59,793 nt of DNA. Origin: Chara braunii (Eukaryota > Streptophyta > Charophyceae > Charales > Characeae). A program made the translations under genes and the position numbers. The stretch lies in contig BFEA01000594.1 of the NCBI GenBank assembly GCA_003427395.1, forward strand, positions 545,402-605,194, in the 5' to 3' direction. Below are positions 1 through 10,300 of this stretch, one piece after another. Each line of letters opens with the position of its first letter. Within the stretch, counting starts at the first letter, position 1. The notes under the pieces were generated by a model. It was not told the origin of the DNA. It worked only from the letters and a program-made list of their open reading frames with translations, and did not search any database.

Positions 1-204
1 GAGGAGATAACAATAAAAATGAGGCTCAGGTCTGCTTAGCACAACTTGCAGTTCTTTCCATCTGTACCCCACTGCACAGCTCCTTAAGCATTCTGTCATT
101 TTTTTCAGCCTTTCCGGCTGTTCTCATCAGCAGGCAACAGTTTTCCTTCATCACCTCCTGGTGCTGGTTGTCGTTCTCTCTCATCTTGTTTCGATGTTGG
201 GGGC

Positions 205-240
<36 letters not shown>

Positions 241-889
241 GGGGCATGAAGAAAAAATGAGGATCAGGTCCCATCAGCACAGCTTGCATCTTTTTCCCTG
301 TGCGCCCACCGCAAAGGCCCTTCACAAGTCTGCTCCTTTTCTGGCGTTGCTTGCTTTTGGAAGAGTGTTTTTTTATCACCTTCTGGTAATCCTGCTGCGC
401 CCCTGCCCCCCCCCCCCCCCTCCTCCCCCTTCCCTTCCTACCAGCCCATCGCACCCCGCTGCACCTTTTGGTTCCTGTTCCATCTTTTCTCATTCTTAAA
501 TTTTGTCTAGGAGAAGTGTTTAAGGTGTTGCTGATTGTCAGGGGGATGTATCTCGCTTTCCCTCCAACCGCTGATGATGAGGTAGTTCTTGCCCCCTTTC
601 TTTTGTCTACTTTTTTTTTGGAGTGTGGGCCAGTTTACCCTGGTGGTACCTCGTTTTCATTCTCTGCTGTTCGTCTTTATTCTCTGTTGTTTCTCCAAAC
701 CGCTTCTACTGTAAATGCCTGTCGTATGCAGGCGCTGTCCGAACGTCACTGCGTTTTCCTTATGGATTTTGTTCCTAATCTCATGCTCGCTTTTCATTAT
801 TTCATCAATTTTCATGTCAATTTCATCCTGCAAGCTGTTTTTATTGTCACGGGGGCAGCCCATGACCTCCTTGTTGTGTCAATCTGATT
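1..889. other. Gene-free stretch with GA and C tracts
   Basis: No recognisable gene or conserved peptide was found on either strand. The stretch holds a (GA)n tract at 207-235 and an uninterrupted C tract at about 406-420, in T- and C-rich sequence. The open frames crossing these tracts are products of the low complexity and have no domain content. Confidence 0.6.
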
Positions 890-966
890 TCACCAGGATT
901 CGAACTCATATGACCTGATTATTAGCCGCTTGCATGTGTGTCCCACTGTGCCATTTAGCTGCATGA
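890..966 (-). repeat. tRNA-like SINE head fragment
   Basis: Read on the minus strand, the stretch has an A-box-like block (TAAATGGCACAGTGGG) followed about 40 nt later by a good RNA polymerase III B box (GAGTTCGAATCCTGG). The anticodon stem does not pair, so I do not call a functional tRNA. It is most likely the 5' head of a decayed tRNA-derived SINE. No poly(A) or target-site duplication was seen. Confidence 0.5.
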
Positions 967-1049
967 GCTGGGTACTTCATCTCTGCAGGCGGATTAGGGC
1001 TTTCCCACGTTTATTCCATCCTCTCTGGGTTTTATTACATGGACCTCGC

Positions 1050-1244
1050 CTTACCTTAGAGCCTAGCTCAGTGGGTACACCCGTGAACTGTTGAAATACA
1101 GACCGGAGTTTGAATCCAGATGGTGGTTATGGATTAATAAAACTATTTTTTTAATGAATTGCCTGAATTGCCTGAACTGCCTGGGGCCGGTCAGCTCAAT
1201 GCTGATATCTCAAGGTCGTTGCCGTTAAAAAAAAAAAAAAAAAA
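1050..1244 (+). mobile_element. tRNA-derived SINE with target-site duplication
   Basis: The element starts with an A box (CTAGCTCAGTGGGTACACC) and a B box (GAGTTTGAATCC) about 40 nt further on. A unique body follows, containing a short repeat of TGAATTGCC/TGAACTGCC, then about 18 A residues. It is flanked by a direct repeat, ACATGGACCTCGC, at 1037-1049 and 1245-1257. That is the signature of LINE-assisted retroposition. Related heads occur near 8.4, 33.3, 42.0, 50.3 and 55.9 kb, so this is a dispersed family. It encodes no protein. The duplication is perfect over 13 bp, so the insertion is probably fairly recent. Confidence 0.88.
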
Positions 1245-1635
1245 ACATGGACCTCGCGTTGGTCGGAAAGAGACACTTTCAGCATGTTTGTCAGAACTTT
1301 GTATAGAATCTGTACCTAGGTAGTCTGGGAACATGACTGGCAGGCCCTGAGGGGCTGTCCGGGTCTGGATCTGAATGTCTGTGGCAGACTACCAGCCAGG
1401 CACCGTATGTCAGGCTGTTTGAAATAGGAATGCTTTCAAAAGCTTTCGACTGTTAAAGTTTTCTAAAATGTCTCGAAAGGCTGAAATAAGTGTGGTGTAT
1501 TTGGAATGCAGACAGGTCCCACCCAGTCTACCTCAGTGGCTCACTTGTCTGTCTGTTGGCAATCATTATCCCCACCCGGCTTCAAATCCCAGGTTCAGCA
1601 AAGTGTGTTTTTTTGTATGTGTGCATGCATGCCTC

Positions 1636-1666
1636 TGTGTGTGTGTGTGTGTGTGAGTGTGTGTGT

Positions 1667-1697
<31 letters not shown>

Positions 1698-1732
1698 CAT
1701 TCATGTATGTTTGTGTGTGTGTGTGTGTGTGG
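1636..1732. repeat. (TG)n microsatellite
   Basis: A TG dinucleotide tract interrupted by AG, CATTCATGTATGTT and similar breaks. Translations across it give only Val/Cys or His/Thr repeats. Confidence 0.95.
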
Positions 1733-2224
1733 GCATGGCTTTCTTGTGTGCCCCATCCGAAATTGCAAAACTCCGGTGCGGATACGCATGGCTGACCTTT
1801 TTCTGTGCAGGCGTGACCCTGTCAAAGGGAAAAAAGAGCAAAAAGACAAGGCTCAAACTGTGGCATGCTGCACGGTCATGATCAAACGGACACTGGTCAG
1901 CGAAACTCCGTGCACAATCAGAGATGCACAAGTGCACAAGTGCACAAGTGCACAAGAAACAAAAACTGCCGCCTGCACGCTACACCAAAAAACACGTGTG
2001 CATGCAAAAGTGGGTGCTGGACTGGAAAAGGGGGACGTTCCAGGGATGATGGCATAGGACTTTCTGTGGGCTTCATGGGGTTGCATTGCCTGCTTTTTCC
2101 AATGAGTATAGAAAGACGGAAGCTAAATGCACTTCAATAAACCCCTTTGAGCCCTTTTCAAGACCCTCCCAACCCCCTTTGATCCCCTTCGGAAACCTAT
2201 GCCCCTTAAGCCACAAGTGGGTCT
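1733..2224. other. Gene-free stretch with 8-bp tandem repeat
   Basis: No gene recognised. Four perfect tandem copies of TGCACAAG lie at about 1924-1955. The rest is unique-looking sequence without conserved peptides. Confidence 0.5.
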
Positions 2225-2393
2225 CCCAGCCAGTTTTCTAAGATGCGCGGGGCATGCAGGCGTGTGGGTGGGATGTACCGGGGTGCAAACGTATTGCCTC
2301 GAAATCCATCCAGGCAAAACGGGTCGCATGCAAGGCCCGATTTGCCTGGATGGATTTCCTGCATGCGTGGCGGGTTTTTGAAAAGTGGCTGGG
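2225..2393. repeat. Fold-back element (two nested stems)
   Basis: The outer arms (about 2225-2260 and 2358-2393) begin CCCAGCCAGTTTTC and end with the inverse, GAAAAGTGGCTGGG, and both carry GCATGCAGG or its complement. Inside them a second stem pairs 2301-2323 with 2336-2358 across a 12-nt loop (GAAATCCATCCAGG against CCTGGATGGATTTC) with only one or two mismatches. The structure resembles a fold-back or miniature inverted-repeat element. No coding capacity. Confidence 0.75.
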
Positions 2394-2640
2394 AAACGTA
2401 TTGTTAGGTGGTTTATACTTCATCAAAGTTTAAACATAAACTTACTGGGATTACAGCTCTATTTTGACACGCACGAAATGACCATTCTGGCCCTGACCTG
2501 AGGAGGTGTCTTCATGCTCATGCCAAGAACGCACAAACCCTAAATGTTAGAATACCAACGACGCAGTACAGACCAAACATACATCATTCTCATCACAAGG
2601 TGAGAGAAGGTTAACAACAGTCGTATTTTTCATCACCACT

Positions 2641-3003
2641 TTGGGACACCCTTCACCACTTCGCGATGCAACCTGCCTAAACAGGTGGTTTTCAGGATCT
2701 TCGGACCTTTCACCACTTCAAGACCATTCAGGTTTGAAAATCCTGAATGGTCCTGAAGTGGTGAAAGCTCCGAAGACCCTGAAAACCACCTGTTTAAGCA
2801 GGTTGCATCCTCAAGTGGTGAAGGGTGGTTTTCATGGTCTTCGGACCTTTCACCACTTCATTCAGGATTTTCAGACTGCCCAAAACTCTCACTTGACCAC
2901 TTCAGGATGCAGCCTGCCTAAACAGGTGGTTTTCAGGGTCTTCGGACCTTTCACCACTTCAGAACCATTCAGGATTTTCATACTGCCCAAAACTTTTACT
3001 TCA
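2641..3003. repeat. Fold-back repeat plus direct copies
   Basis: A unit containing CCTGCCTAAACAGGTGG, TCTTCGGACCTTTCACCAC and CCATTCAGG is present four times. One plus-oriented copy (2647-2732) and one minus-oriented copy (2742-2827) form a nearly perfect 85-bp inverted repeat around a 9-nt loop. A truncated plus copy (2828-2893) and a fuller plus copy (about 2900-3003) follow. The open frame across the block follows the repeat and has no domain. Its transcript would fold into a long hairpin. Confidence 0.85.
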
Positions 3004-3250
3004 TAATTTTCATTCGTGAATTTTCAGCTACCCGATAACCGCATGTGCACAAGGTGTGAAGAGGGTCTGGCACTACACACAGGAATAATGCGCCAGGTCC
3101 ATATCATGCACAGACGAAGAGGAGGGGAACAGACGAAGAAGAGGAGGGGGGAGATGGGAAAGTCGTCAACACCAAGTCTTCGTTACCAGTCCCAAATAAT
3201 CCCTCGTCAAAATGTCTGAACCCCAACGTCGAGTCTGGATCCAAATGTCA

Positions 3251-3255
<5 letters not shown>

Positions 3256-3302
<47 letters not shown>
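3256..3302. repeat. (CT)n microsatellite
   Basis: An uninterrupted CT dinucleotide tract. Shorter CT tracts follow near 3380 and 3500. Confidence 0.95.
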
Positions 3303-3305
<3 letters not shown>

Positions 3306-4740
3306 GTCTGCGGATGCAGTGAAGTCAGATAGCGAGAAGGTGAGAGGGAGATGGTGGACTTAGAAGAGGAAGAAAAATAACTCTCTCTCTCTCACGTGCT
3401 AGGTACTAACGTGTGAAGTTGGAGCCGTGCTGCAGGTACTACCTCGAAGACGAAGTTGAAGCTATGGCGTTGCAGGTAAGTCTCCCTGGCCTCCGCCCAA
3501 TCTCTCTCTCTCTCCAGTACTACTCTAGCTCCTACTAGCTCCCAGCGCTGAAGACTACCTCCTGCCTCCTGAACTACACGTGAAGTGTCTGGGAAGTACC
3601 TGGGAACTACCTGCAGCCTGCAGGGCGGGTCAGTCCTATATAGTGCTGGCCCGTCTAGGAGGCTGCTCTTGCCGATGCCAAAACATGCCAAACCCTGGCG
3701 TTGAAGCTCAACCAAGGGTTGTCTTGAAAACAGGTCCAAAATGGTATGTGCTAAGACCTTGGTCTGGTGCCTGAGTTTCAAGGCAGGTCGATCTTATGAG
3801 AGTCTAAAAATGACCCTCAGTTTCAGGCTGAAAAGACTCAGGGTTGGAAAGACCCTGTTTTAGGCTGAAACGTCACAGGGCCTATAGGCTATAGGCCCTT
3901 GTTTTCAGGCTTTCAGGCTGAAACAACACAGGGCCTGTAGGCCCTTGTTTTCAGGCTTTCGGGCTAAAAACGACACGGGCCTGAAAATGGTTCGTGCAAC
4001 CTGTTGCAGGCGGCGCCAGGCGCAGCGTGTAACACCCAAGTCGGGTCGAGGGCGAAGCTGACGATCTGAAGTTGGAACCTGGACACGGGTGCGACGTGAA
4101 ACCGAAGATACCCAGCTATCGAGTCGAGGGTGCCCGACTTTGCTCACTTCTCAGTTTAAGGATGTGCTCAAGCAGATAAGTATAATCTCAAACCCTCGTT
4201 CGTTGCTCCTCCCGTTCTTTCTTCAACCTTCCTACATCACTATCACATCTCTTCTTATCATTGCGTCATCCTTCTCCCTCTTCCGCTACTCTTCCTTCAT
4301 TGGTCCTTCAATCTTTTCCTCACCCTTGTCTGATTAGCGCACTCAATCTCGATCCTTGGCTAAATGCATGCTACTTTTCCAGGTACAATCACTCTGGTCA
4401 CACACAAGAAACAAATAGGGCACCTTGCTCCGAAACTAGTTATTTCAACTATGTTTACGTGAGAATAGACTAGTATCATCTTGGTATACAACTGCGAGAT
4501 TGATGCGGTGGTCCGTGCGAGGGGTGCACCTACCTGTATTCGAGGTGGAACGACTGTGCTTGATGCATACAACCTCGGCCATGACGAAGGAAGCGACTTT
4601 AACTTTCGGAGTTACAAGAAAGCAACACTGGACCAAGCTGGACGACTCATCCCAATGCGATCGAGTGACGAATTCCCACATTTTTACCCCCCCCCCCCAG
4701 CTAACAGCCTGGTAGGCGTAGCATGGTATGGGGGAAAGTG
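3303..4740. other. Gene-free stretch with short tandem repeats
   Basis: No gene recognised. At about 3835-3985 a block of roughly 50-70 bp is repeated with decay. It contains GGGCCTGTAGGCCC-type palindromes and TTTTCAGGCTTTCAGGCTG. A textbook donor (GCAGGTAAGT, 3474) and acceptor (CTCTCTCTCCAG, about 3518) occur only 45 nt apart, without conserved peptide on either side, so no gene is called. Confidence 0.45.
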
Positions 4741-4878
4741 ATGGAAAAGAGAGGCAAAGAGATGGAAGAGCTTTCAAGGAGAGCAGCTAGACTGCTAGGG
4801 CTCATGGATAGTAACAGGAGGCCCAAAAGAAGGGTTGAAGAGGCAGAACTAGCTTGGGATTTGGGCCAAAATCTTTAG
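4741..4878 (+). CDS. Unrecognised 45-aa coding-like fragment
   Basis: A short open frame from ATG to TAG encodes a charged, helix-prone peptide (residues 10-20 read LSRRAARLLGL, later RRVEEAELAWDLG). The composition looks like real protein, possibly the edge of a decayed retroelement gag or an exon, but I do not recognise a family. No neighbouring exon or convincing splice pair was found. It could equally be chance. Confidence 0.2.
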   Translation: MEKRGKEMEELSRRAARLLGLMDSNRRPKRRVEEAELAWDLGQNL

Positions 4879-5649
4879 AGCCCCAGAAGGCTCAATTGCA
4901 GGCTAATAACACCATGATTGAAGGGAGATAGTCGTAATAGGGTTGAGGGTGAAGAGGTACAGATGGCAATGGAAAATCTCAACACTCAAAAAAAGGTTGC
5001 TCGGTCAATCCCCCAGGTAGCAGGGCAATCAATGCTGGCAGGCCCCATGGTCACTGTTCTCACTGTTCTCAGACATTAACATTTCTGTGTATGGGACACT
5101 GAACCCGTTTTCTAGCAGGCGATGCTCACCACCAATAGATGGAGCATCTCCCCAGGTGTTAGGGGTACCTGCTCTTATCATCATCACTAACACTAGTGGG
5201 GGCGCGTTTAAAATAAAAAAAATAAAAAAATAAAAAAAAACACGAGGATCAGCAATTGTCTGCTCGACACCCGCACCCAACTCCTCATTATATGTATATA
5301 ATTGAGATCTGAATCTCCCACAAAAAGGCGACCAGGTACTTCGTCCAAATGAAAGCATGCAAAATGTCAAACAACGAGCGGGCGGATCTTGGTGGCGACC
5401 ACGATGAGTAGCTTCGGGAAGGGGACAAAAATGGCGAGCAGTACGGGGAGAAGGACTACGATGGTGAGCGGAAGCACTACTCACCAAATGTGCAAATTGA
5501 GAATGTATCTTTTTTTTTTCTTTTTTTTTAAAAAATGGGGACATGCACCAATCTATTCATGGGGAGCAACACGGCTGGGAACCAGGCCCAGCGTCCCTTA
5601 TTACAATACAAGAATGAGTTACCGGGGCCATTACCCGGCTTCGGCTAAG
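4879..5649. other. Gene-free stretch
   Basis: No gene recognised. It contains AT-rich simple sequence at 5212-5240 and a T tract near 5510-5530. The longer frame on the minus strand has no recognisable domain. Confidence 0.45.
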
Positions 5650-6570
5650 AGCAAGTGAAAAAAACGAAAAGCTCAAGAATATTCAGAAAATGTATGTCGA
5701 AAAGTCTCCCAACCACTAAACAGATAGGTAAAACCTATTCAATCCACACCTTCGACCGCCACTAGCATGGTTGTATCCAGCACGAACCCAAGCTCTTCCG
5801 GGCCTCATACTCCCTTCAAGCTAGGTTACTGAGTTGCATCACCTTGCTCCAGCACCGGCCAGCATTGCTTCAGTTACGACCCCCGATGACTATAAGGACT
5901 GCCCCCGCAAACAGCCCCCCAGATCTCTCTACCAGGCCTCACGCCCCCATTAGGCTAGGTCACAGAGTTGCGCCACCTGGTTCCGGCTCCGGCCAGCGTT
6001 GCTCCAGCATCGGTTTTCGAGGGCCACCAACTTTTCAACCACCCTATGCAGGATCAAGGATGAATTGTCAGATAACACCTATTCCTACAATCCTCCTTGA
6101 GAGGCAAGCCTAGTTGAAATAACGAGGAAGAAAAACTCAGAAATATTCAAAAAATGCATGTAAAAAAGCCTCCCAAACTCAAAACAAATAGGTAAAACCT
6201 ACTCAATCCACCTTCGACCGCCACCAGCATGGATGTTTCCAGCACGAACCAAAGCTCTTCCAGGCCTCATGCTCCCTTCAAGCTGGCTTACAGAGTTGCG
6301 CCACCTTGCTCCAGCACCAGCCCACATTGCTTCAGTCACAACCCCCGATAACCACTGAGACTGCCCTTGCAAACAGCCTCCCAGATCTCTACCAGGCCTC
6401 TCGCCCCCACTAGGCTAGGTTACAGAGTTGCGCCACCTGGCTCCGACTCCGGCCAGCGTTGCTCCAGCATCGGTTATCGAGGGCCACCGACTTTTCAACC
6501 ACCCTACGCAGAATCAAGGATGAATTGTCAGGTAACACCTATTCCTACAATCCTCCTTGAGAGGCGAGCC
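5650..6570. repeat. 460-bp tandem duplication
   Basis: Two head-to-tail units (about 5650-6110 and 6111-6570) end with the matching blocks GAGGCAAGCC (6101) and GAGGCGAGCC (6561), a 460-bp period. Each unit holds a weaker internal duplication of about 140 bp (CAGGCCTCA...GTTGCGCCACCTGG). Both copies keep a similar short open frame (peptide RVAPPGS.SGQRCSSIG). The period is not a multiple of three, and most differences change the peptide, so coding is doubtful. Confidence 0.85.
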
Positions 6571-6584
6571 AAGAAGAAAAAGAT

Positions 6585-6838
6585 CTAATGATGACAACTA
6601 ACCTAATGAGAATGATAGTTGTAATGAGAATGGCAAAAATGGTGATGATGATGATAGGTATAATACTAATGATGATGATGATAATAGTGGTGATGTTAAT
6701 GATGATGAATCTGGTAATGATGTTGATGATGATGATAACAATGATATTGGTAATGATGATGATGATGATAAAGATGGTGATGATGACGATAATGATAACG
6801 ATGATGAAGGTGATAATGACTATGATGATGATCACGCC
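6585..6838. repeat. Imperfect GAT/AAT trinucleotide tract
   Basis: About 250 bp of degenerate GATGATAATGAT sequence. It produces Met-rich frames on one strand and Ile-rich frames on the other. Weaker GATGAT runs continue near 6885-7050. This is a decayed trinucleotide microsatellite and not a gene. Confidence 0.9.
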
Positions 6839-8177
6839 CAACACCCTGCGCTAACTCAAAGTGCTGCTATTGCCAATGACCGGATGATGATGGTGGTGGT
6901 GATAACAACAGGGGCAAGCAGCGCCGATGATAAAATTTTAACGATGAGTGTCGCGCAGCCCCCCTAATCATGGTGTTAAAGTTGAGACATACCCTGTTGA
7001 TGCTGATAAAGATGATGAAGATGACGAATAACTCCCTGATGATGATGTCTGTCGTTGTAGCCCGGCGCTGCTGATAAACAACCTCTCCCCGTTGCTTGAT
7101 ATTGCAGCTTGTATGTCGCGAAAACGGAGACAGTCCTAAACATTCCACTCCTTATCCCCCTCCACTCCTCCTCCCATCTCGTGGGACACACAGCGCTCTT
7201 CTCCCTCTTGCTACTAGCCGACCTCCTCCACCAAATTGTGCAAGAAGAAGAGCACGAATGATTCCTCCCGATGCAAGACCCAGTAGAGAGTTTTACCCCG
7301 CCTGACACGGCATGCTAACCAGCAGCATCCCCGTGAGAGGCACCAGACAGTGAGATGGCACTGCAGTGCTTTCAAGTGTCAGGAGATAGAGAGTACGTCC
7401 TACAGCAGCAGTAGCAGCACTGACTACCCGCATCATTGAGCACCTATCATAGTCACACCTCTATGCCCAGCGGCGCCCAACATCGCCACACGTTACCGCT
7501 CAACCACACCTGGCATAGTCGCACCGCGTCTGCCCGCAACTCCATCTCTCTTTGGTGAGGTCGTGACGGCGGGGCGCAGCGCCCCCCGACGCGCTGTGCC
7601 CCTCTCCGCGGTCTGCGCACTTACTTCTCAATTGAGAATGTATCTACCGTTGGAATTCCAGAAAAAAGAAACATTGTCACTCTCAAAACTCTCATAACAG
7701 CAGTGCAGCCCCTGCATCTTGTACCGCCCAAACTGTCACTCAAATCCAAAAAATAGCATGGCCACTTGCAACGCCAAAAATCCCCTAGTTAGCATCTTAG
7801 TTTGTTCAAAACGGTCAAGAGATTACCAAGTTACGACAACTTCTACTCTCACCCTCCACGTCGTCGCACTCGATTTCTCCGCAGACCCTCTTTTCTTCTT
7901 AATCTCCATCCACTACTCTCACGCCGAAACTAATGTAACCATCGCACTCGCCCTGTCCAAAAAAGCCCGTCTGCTACTTTACCTCGCTCGATTCCATTGA
8001 GAATCGAGGGAGCTATCGATTATAGGCTCCCACCATATCCTCTCTCTTGACAGCCTCGCGCTCCGAGTCGTTCTTCGTCTCGTTTTGGTTGCTCTCCCCT
8101 AATGTCGTCAGCTCCACCCTATTCCCCGTAACTCAGCTACTACCCGGTCTGATGAAACGGACGAAGTAGGAAGAACC
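6839..8177. other. Gene-free stretch
   Basis: No gene recognised on either strand. Around 7560-7620 the sequence is locally GC-rich. The remainder is unique-looking without conserved peptides. Confidence 0.45.
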
Positions 8178-8202
8178 AAAAAAAAAAAAAAAAAAAAAAA
8201 AA
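8178..8202. repeat. Poly(A) tract
   Basis: 25 consecutive A residues. On the minus strand they lie downstream of the tRNA-like array at 8395-8835 and could be a T-rich tail of that element. Confidence 0.8.
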
Positions 8203-8374
8203 TCACCTCTTTTTTGGCCATTCTCGCGTCATTCTTGCGCAAGGGCCATGGTAATCTACTCTGTATTGTTCCAATTTTAACGGATGTCCCGAAGGACCTA
8301 AGCTGGGCAGAGCCCCATGGCACCTCCCACAAGCCACACGACCTTAGGTATATCAGGACTGTAGTATTTTCCTT

Positions 8375-8835
8375 CATCTGCTACCATTGGAGTTCAAACT
8401 CATATGTGTATTTCCACAGTCGCGGGGGATTACCAACTGAGCTAGATCCAATGGCTTTGGTCCCGCGAGCCTGTTTCCAACAGTCTGCGGGTGGACCAGC
8501 TAAGCTACGCCCAATGGCTGATCCCACAAGCATGTTTCCAACAATCTGCGGGTGTAACAGTTGAGCTAGGTCCAGTGGCTGATCCCACAGGCCTGTTTCT
8601 AACCGTCTACGGGTGTACCAGCTGAGCTAGGATTAGTGGCTGATCCCACAGTCCTGTTTCCAACAGTCTGCGGGTGTACCAGCTGAGCTAGGCTCAGTGG
8701 CTGATCCCACAGGCCTGTTTTCATCAATCTGCGGGTGTACCAACCGAGCTTGGCCTGGTGGCTGATCCTACACGACTGATTTTGGACAATCCGTGGGTGT
8801 ACCAACCGAGTTTGGCCCAGTGGCATCGATCCCAC
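8375..8835 (-). repeat. 61-bp tandem array of tRNA-like A-box units
   Basis: The core GGCTGATCCC recurs at 8516, 8577, 8638, 8699 and 8760, an exact 61-bp period, with further diverged units at about 8455 and 8822. On the minus strand each unit carries an A box (CTAGCTCAGCTGGTACACC), then CAGACTGTTGGAAACAGG and TGTGGGATCAGCC. Only the unit nearest 8400 is followed by a B box (GAGTTTGAACTCC, about 8385-8397). This appears to be a SINE-type head amplified in tandem within the larger repeat that extends to 10,300. Confidence 0.85.
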
Positions 8836-10300
8836 AAGACTATTCACACTCACACTTCTCACAGCAATTCGTGGTTGGCGGATGGTGCACCTGCAGGTGC
8901 TGGTCCCGCCACTCAGGTTCCTACCTCTTCGTGGGCTAAGCACCCACCACTTGCATGCATGTTGAATTTCCTCTGACTGTGCATTAAGACGGGCATGATA
9001 GAAGAACCTCATCATTATCCCGAACACGCAGGAACTCGAAAGGGCCCACGAAAAGAGGTGTATGATTGAGGTCCTCGACTGTCGTGACGGCCACCCGTAG
9101 GGAGGGGTTTCAATCACTCCCTACTGCAATCTCGGTCACAACAACCTATGCTGGCAGGCACCCCACGTTCAGTCAAGGATGGCGGCAATGCAGTCACCAT
9201 CCACCCCCGCCCACGTGGGGATGCACAGACTTCCCTCCATCCGCTTCTTCACTCATCAATTTCAAACACTTTTTAATCCCTTCTCAAAGTTTCTTTTCAT
9301 CCTCCCTTTGCGGCATTTTTTCGTCGTCGGTCCCAGAGCCAGTTTCCAGCCTGGTCAACAGACGGGACCTTAAGAATAAAGAAAAATAAAAAGTAAAAAG
9401 TAAAGACAAGTCAAAAATAAAATTAGTAGAACTGACGAGGAGGAGGACCCGCCGACACCCTCTTGGTTTCGCTAGTCGGACCCATGCCCGGACCCATCCG
9501 GCAAAACCAAGGGGGATAGTCCCTAAAGACCTTGGACACCTCAATCTCTGCCTGTCACGCTCCTTCGCTCTATTGCCACGCGTTGGCCTCGAACCCCAAA
9601 CCTGTCACTTGATAATCCAGTACCGTAACCCATAGAACTAGGCCAAGGCTGAGCTAAGTAGACGCGAATCTCTATATAAACAATTTTCGGTTTGTGATTG
9701 GGCTTACCAGTACAAACCATGACTCCACCTTCACTCGCTGGCCAATCCAAACGAGGTCGTTTGTGCCTAGGTTTGTAGTCGTCTCGTACCCTGGCGTCGG
9801 GAGCACCATATGCATCACTGAACTCCCGACCTTCCCTCATGCTAGGTTTGACAACGTCGTGCCCTTTCATGTGTCGCCAAACATAATCTTCCTACTTGTG
9901 CACAAGGTAGGGTCTTTATCTTCTTTGCGACGCATCCTGCCAGAGGCTTTCGCCGGTTCACGACGTAAAGCTTGTCTTTAAAAATAGAAGAAAAATATAA
10001 CCAATAAAAACTACAGAAAAGGTATCCGAAACCTACGGCTTCGGCGTCATTCCGCCTGCCTAGTATTACCGATGACTAACGGTCATCTCACTGCACTAAG
10101 CAATAATGCTAGCCCCACACACTCTGTAATTCGGTCGTATTCGACTCGGAGTCTCGCCAAGAGCGAGGTTGCCGAGGTGAGCGCCTTGACGAGATTTATC
10201 TCATCAGTGCATTTCGTTGATCAAGGACGCACCCAGTGAGATATTAAAAAAGGACAACAAAGACCCTTGTAAGGGTGTTTGCTACGACAATGACTATTGG
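8390..10300 (-). repeat. Large dispersed element, copy 1 (inverted relative to 54.35-56.03 kb)
   Basis: Read on the minus strand the order is as follows. Block D (10,300-9,975) begins GTCGTAGCAAACACCC. A linker (9,975-9,640) shares TTATGTTTGGCGACACAT with the other copy. Block B (9,640-9,370) has an A-box-like GTTACGGTACTGGA, a B box GGGTTCGAGGCC, then CCCCCTTGGTTTTGCC. Block A follows (9,020-8,390) with TAGCCCACGA, AACCTGAGTGGC and the 61-bp array. The same order and spacing occur in plus orientation at 54,353-56,035. A 109-aa minus-strand frame (9541-9870) covers part of the linker but is broken in the other copy. Confidence 0.8.

Noticed and set aside
890-966. Functional tRNA on the minus strand
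   Set aside because: A- and B-box sequences are good but the anticodon and acceptor stems do not pair. A SINE head fits better.
3474-3520. Donor GCAGGTAAGT and acceptor CTCTCTCCAG as a 45-nt intron
   Set aside because: No conserved peptide or frame continuity on either side, and CT tracts readily mimic acceptors.
6545-6854. Met-rich and Ile-rich frames
   Set aside because: They arise from the degenerate GAT/AAT trinucleotide tract on the two strands.
8599-9117. 172-codon minus-strand frame as a protein gene
   Set aside because: It runs through the 61-bp tRNA-like array. The period shifts phase every unit, so the translation is not a true protein repeat, and no domain is visible.
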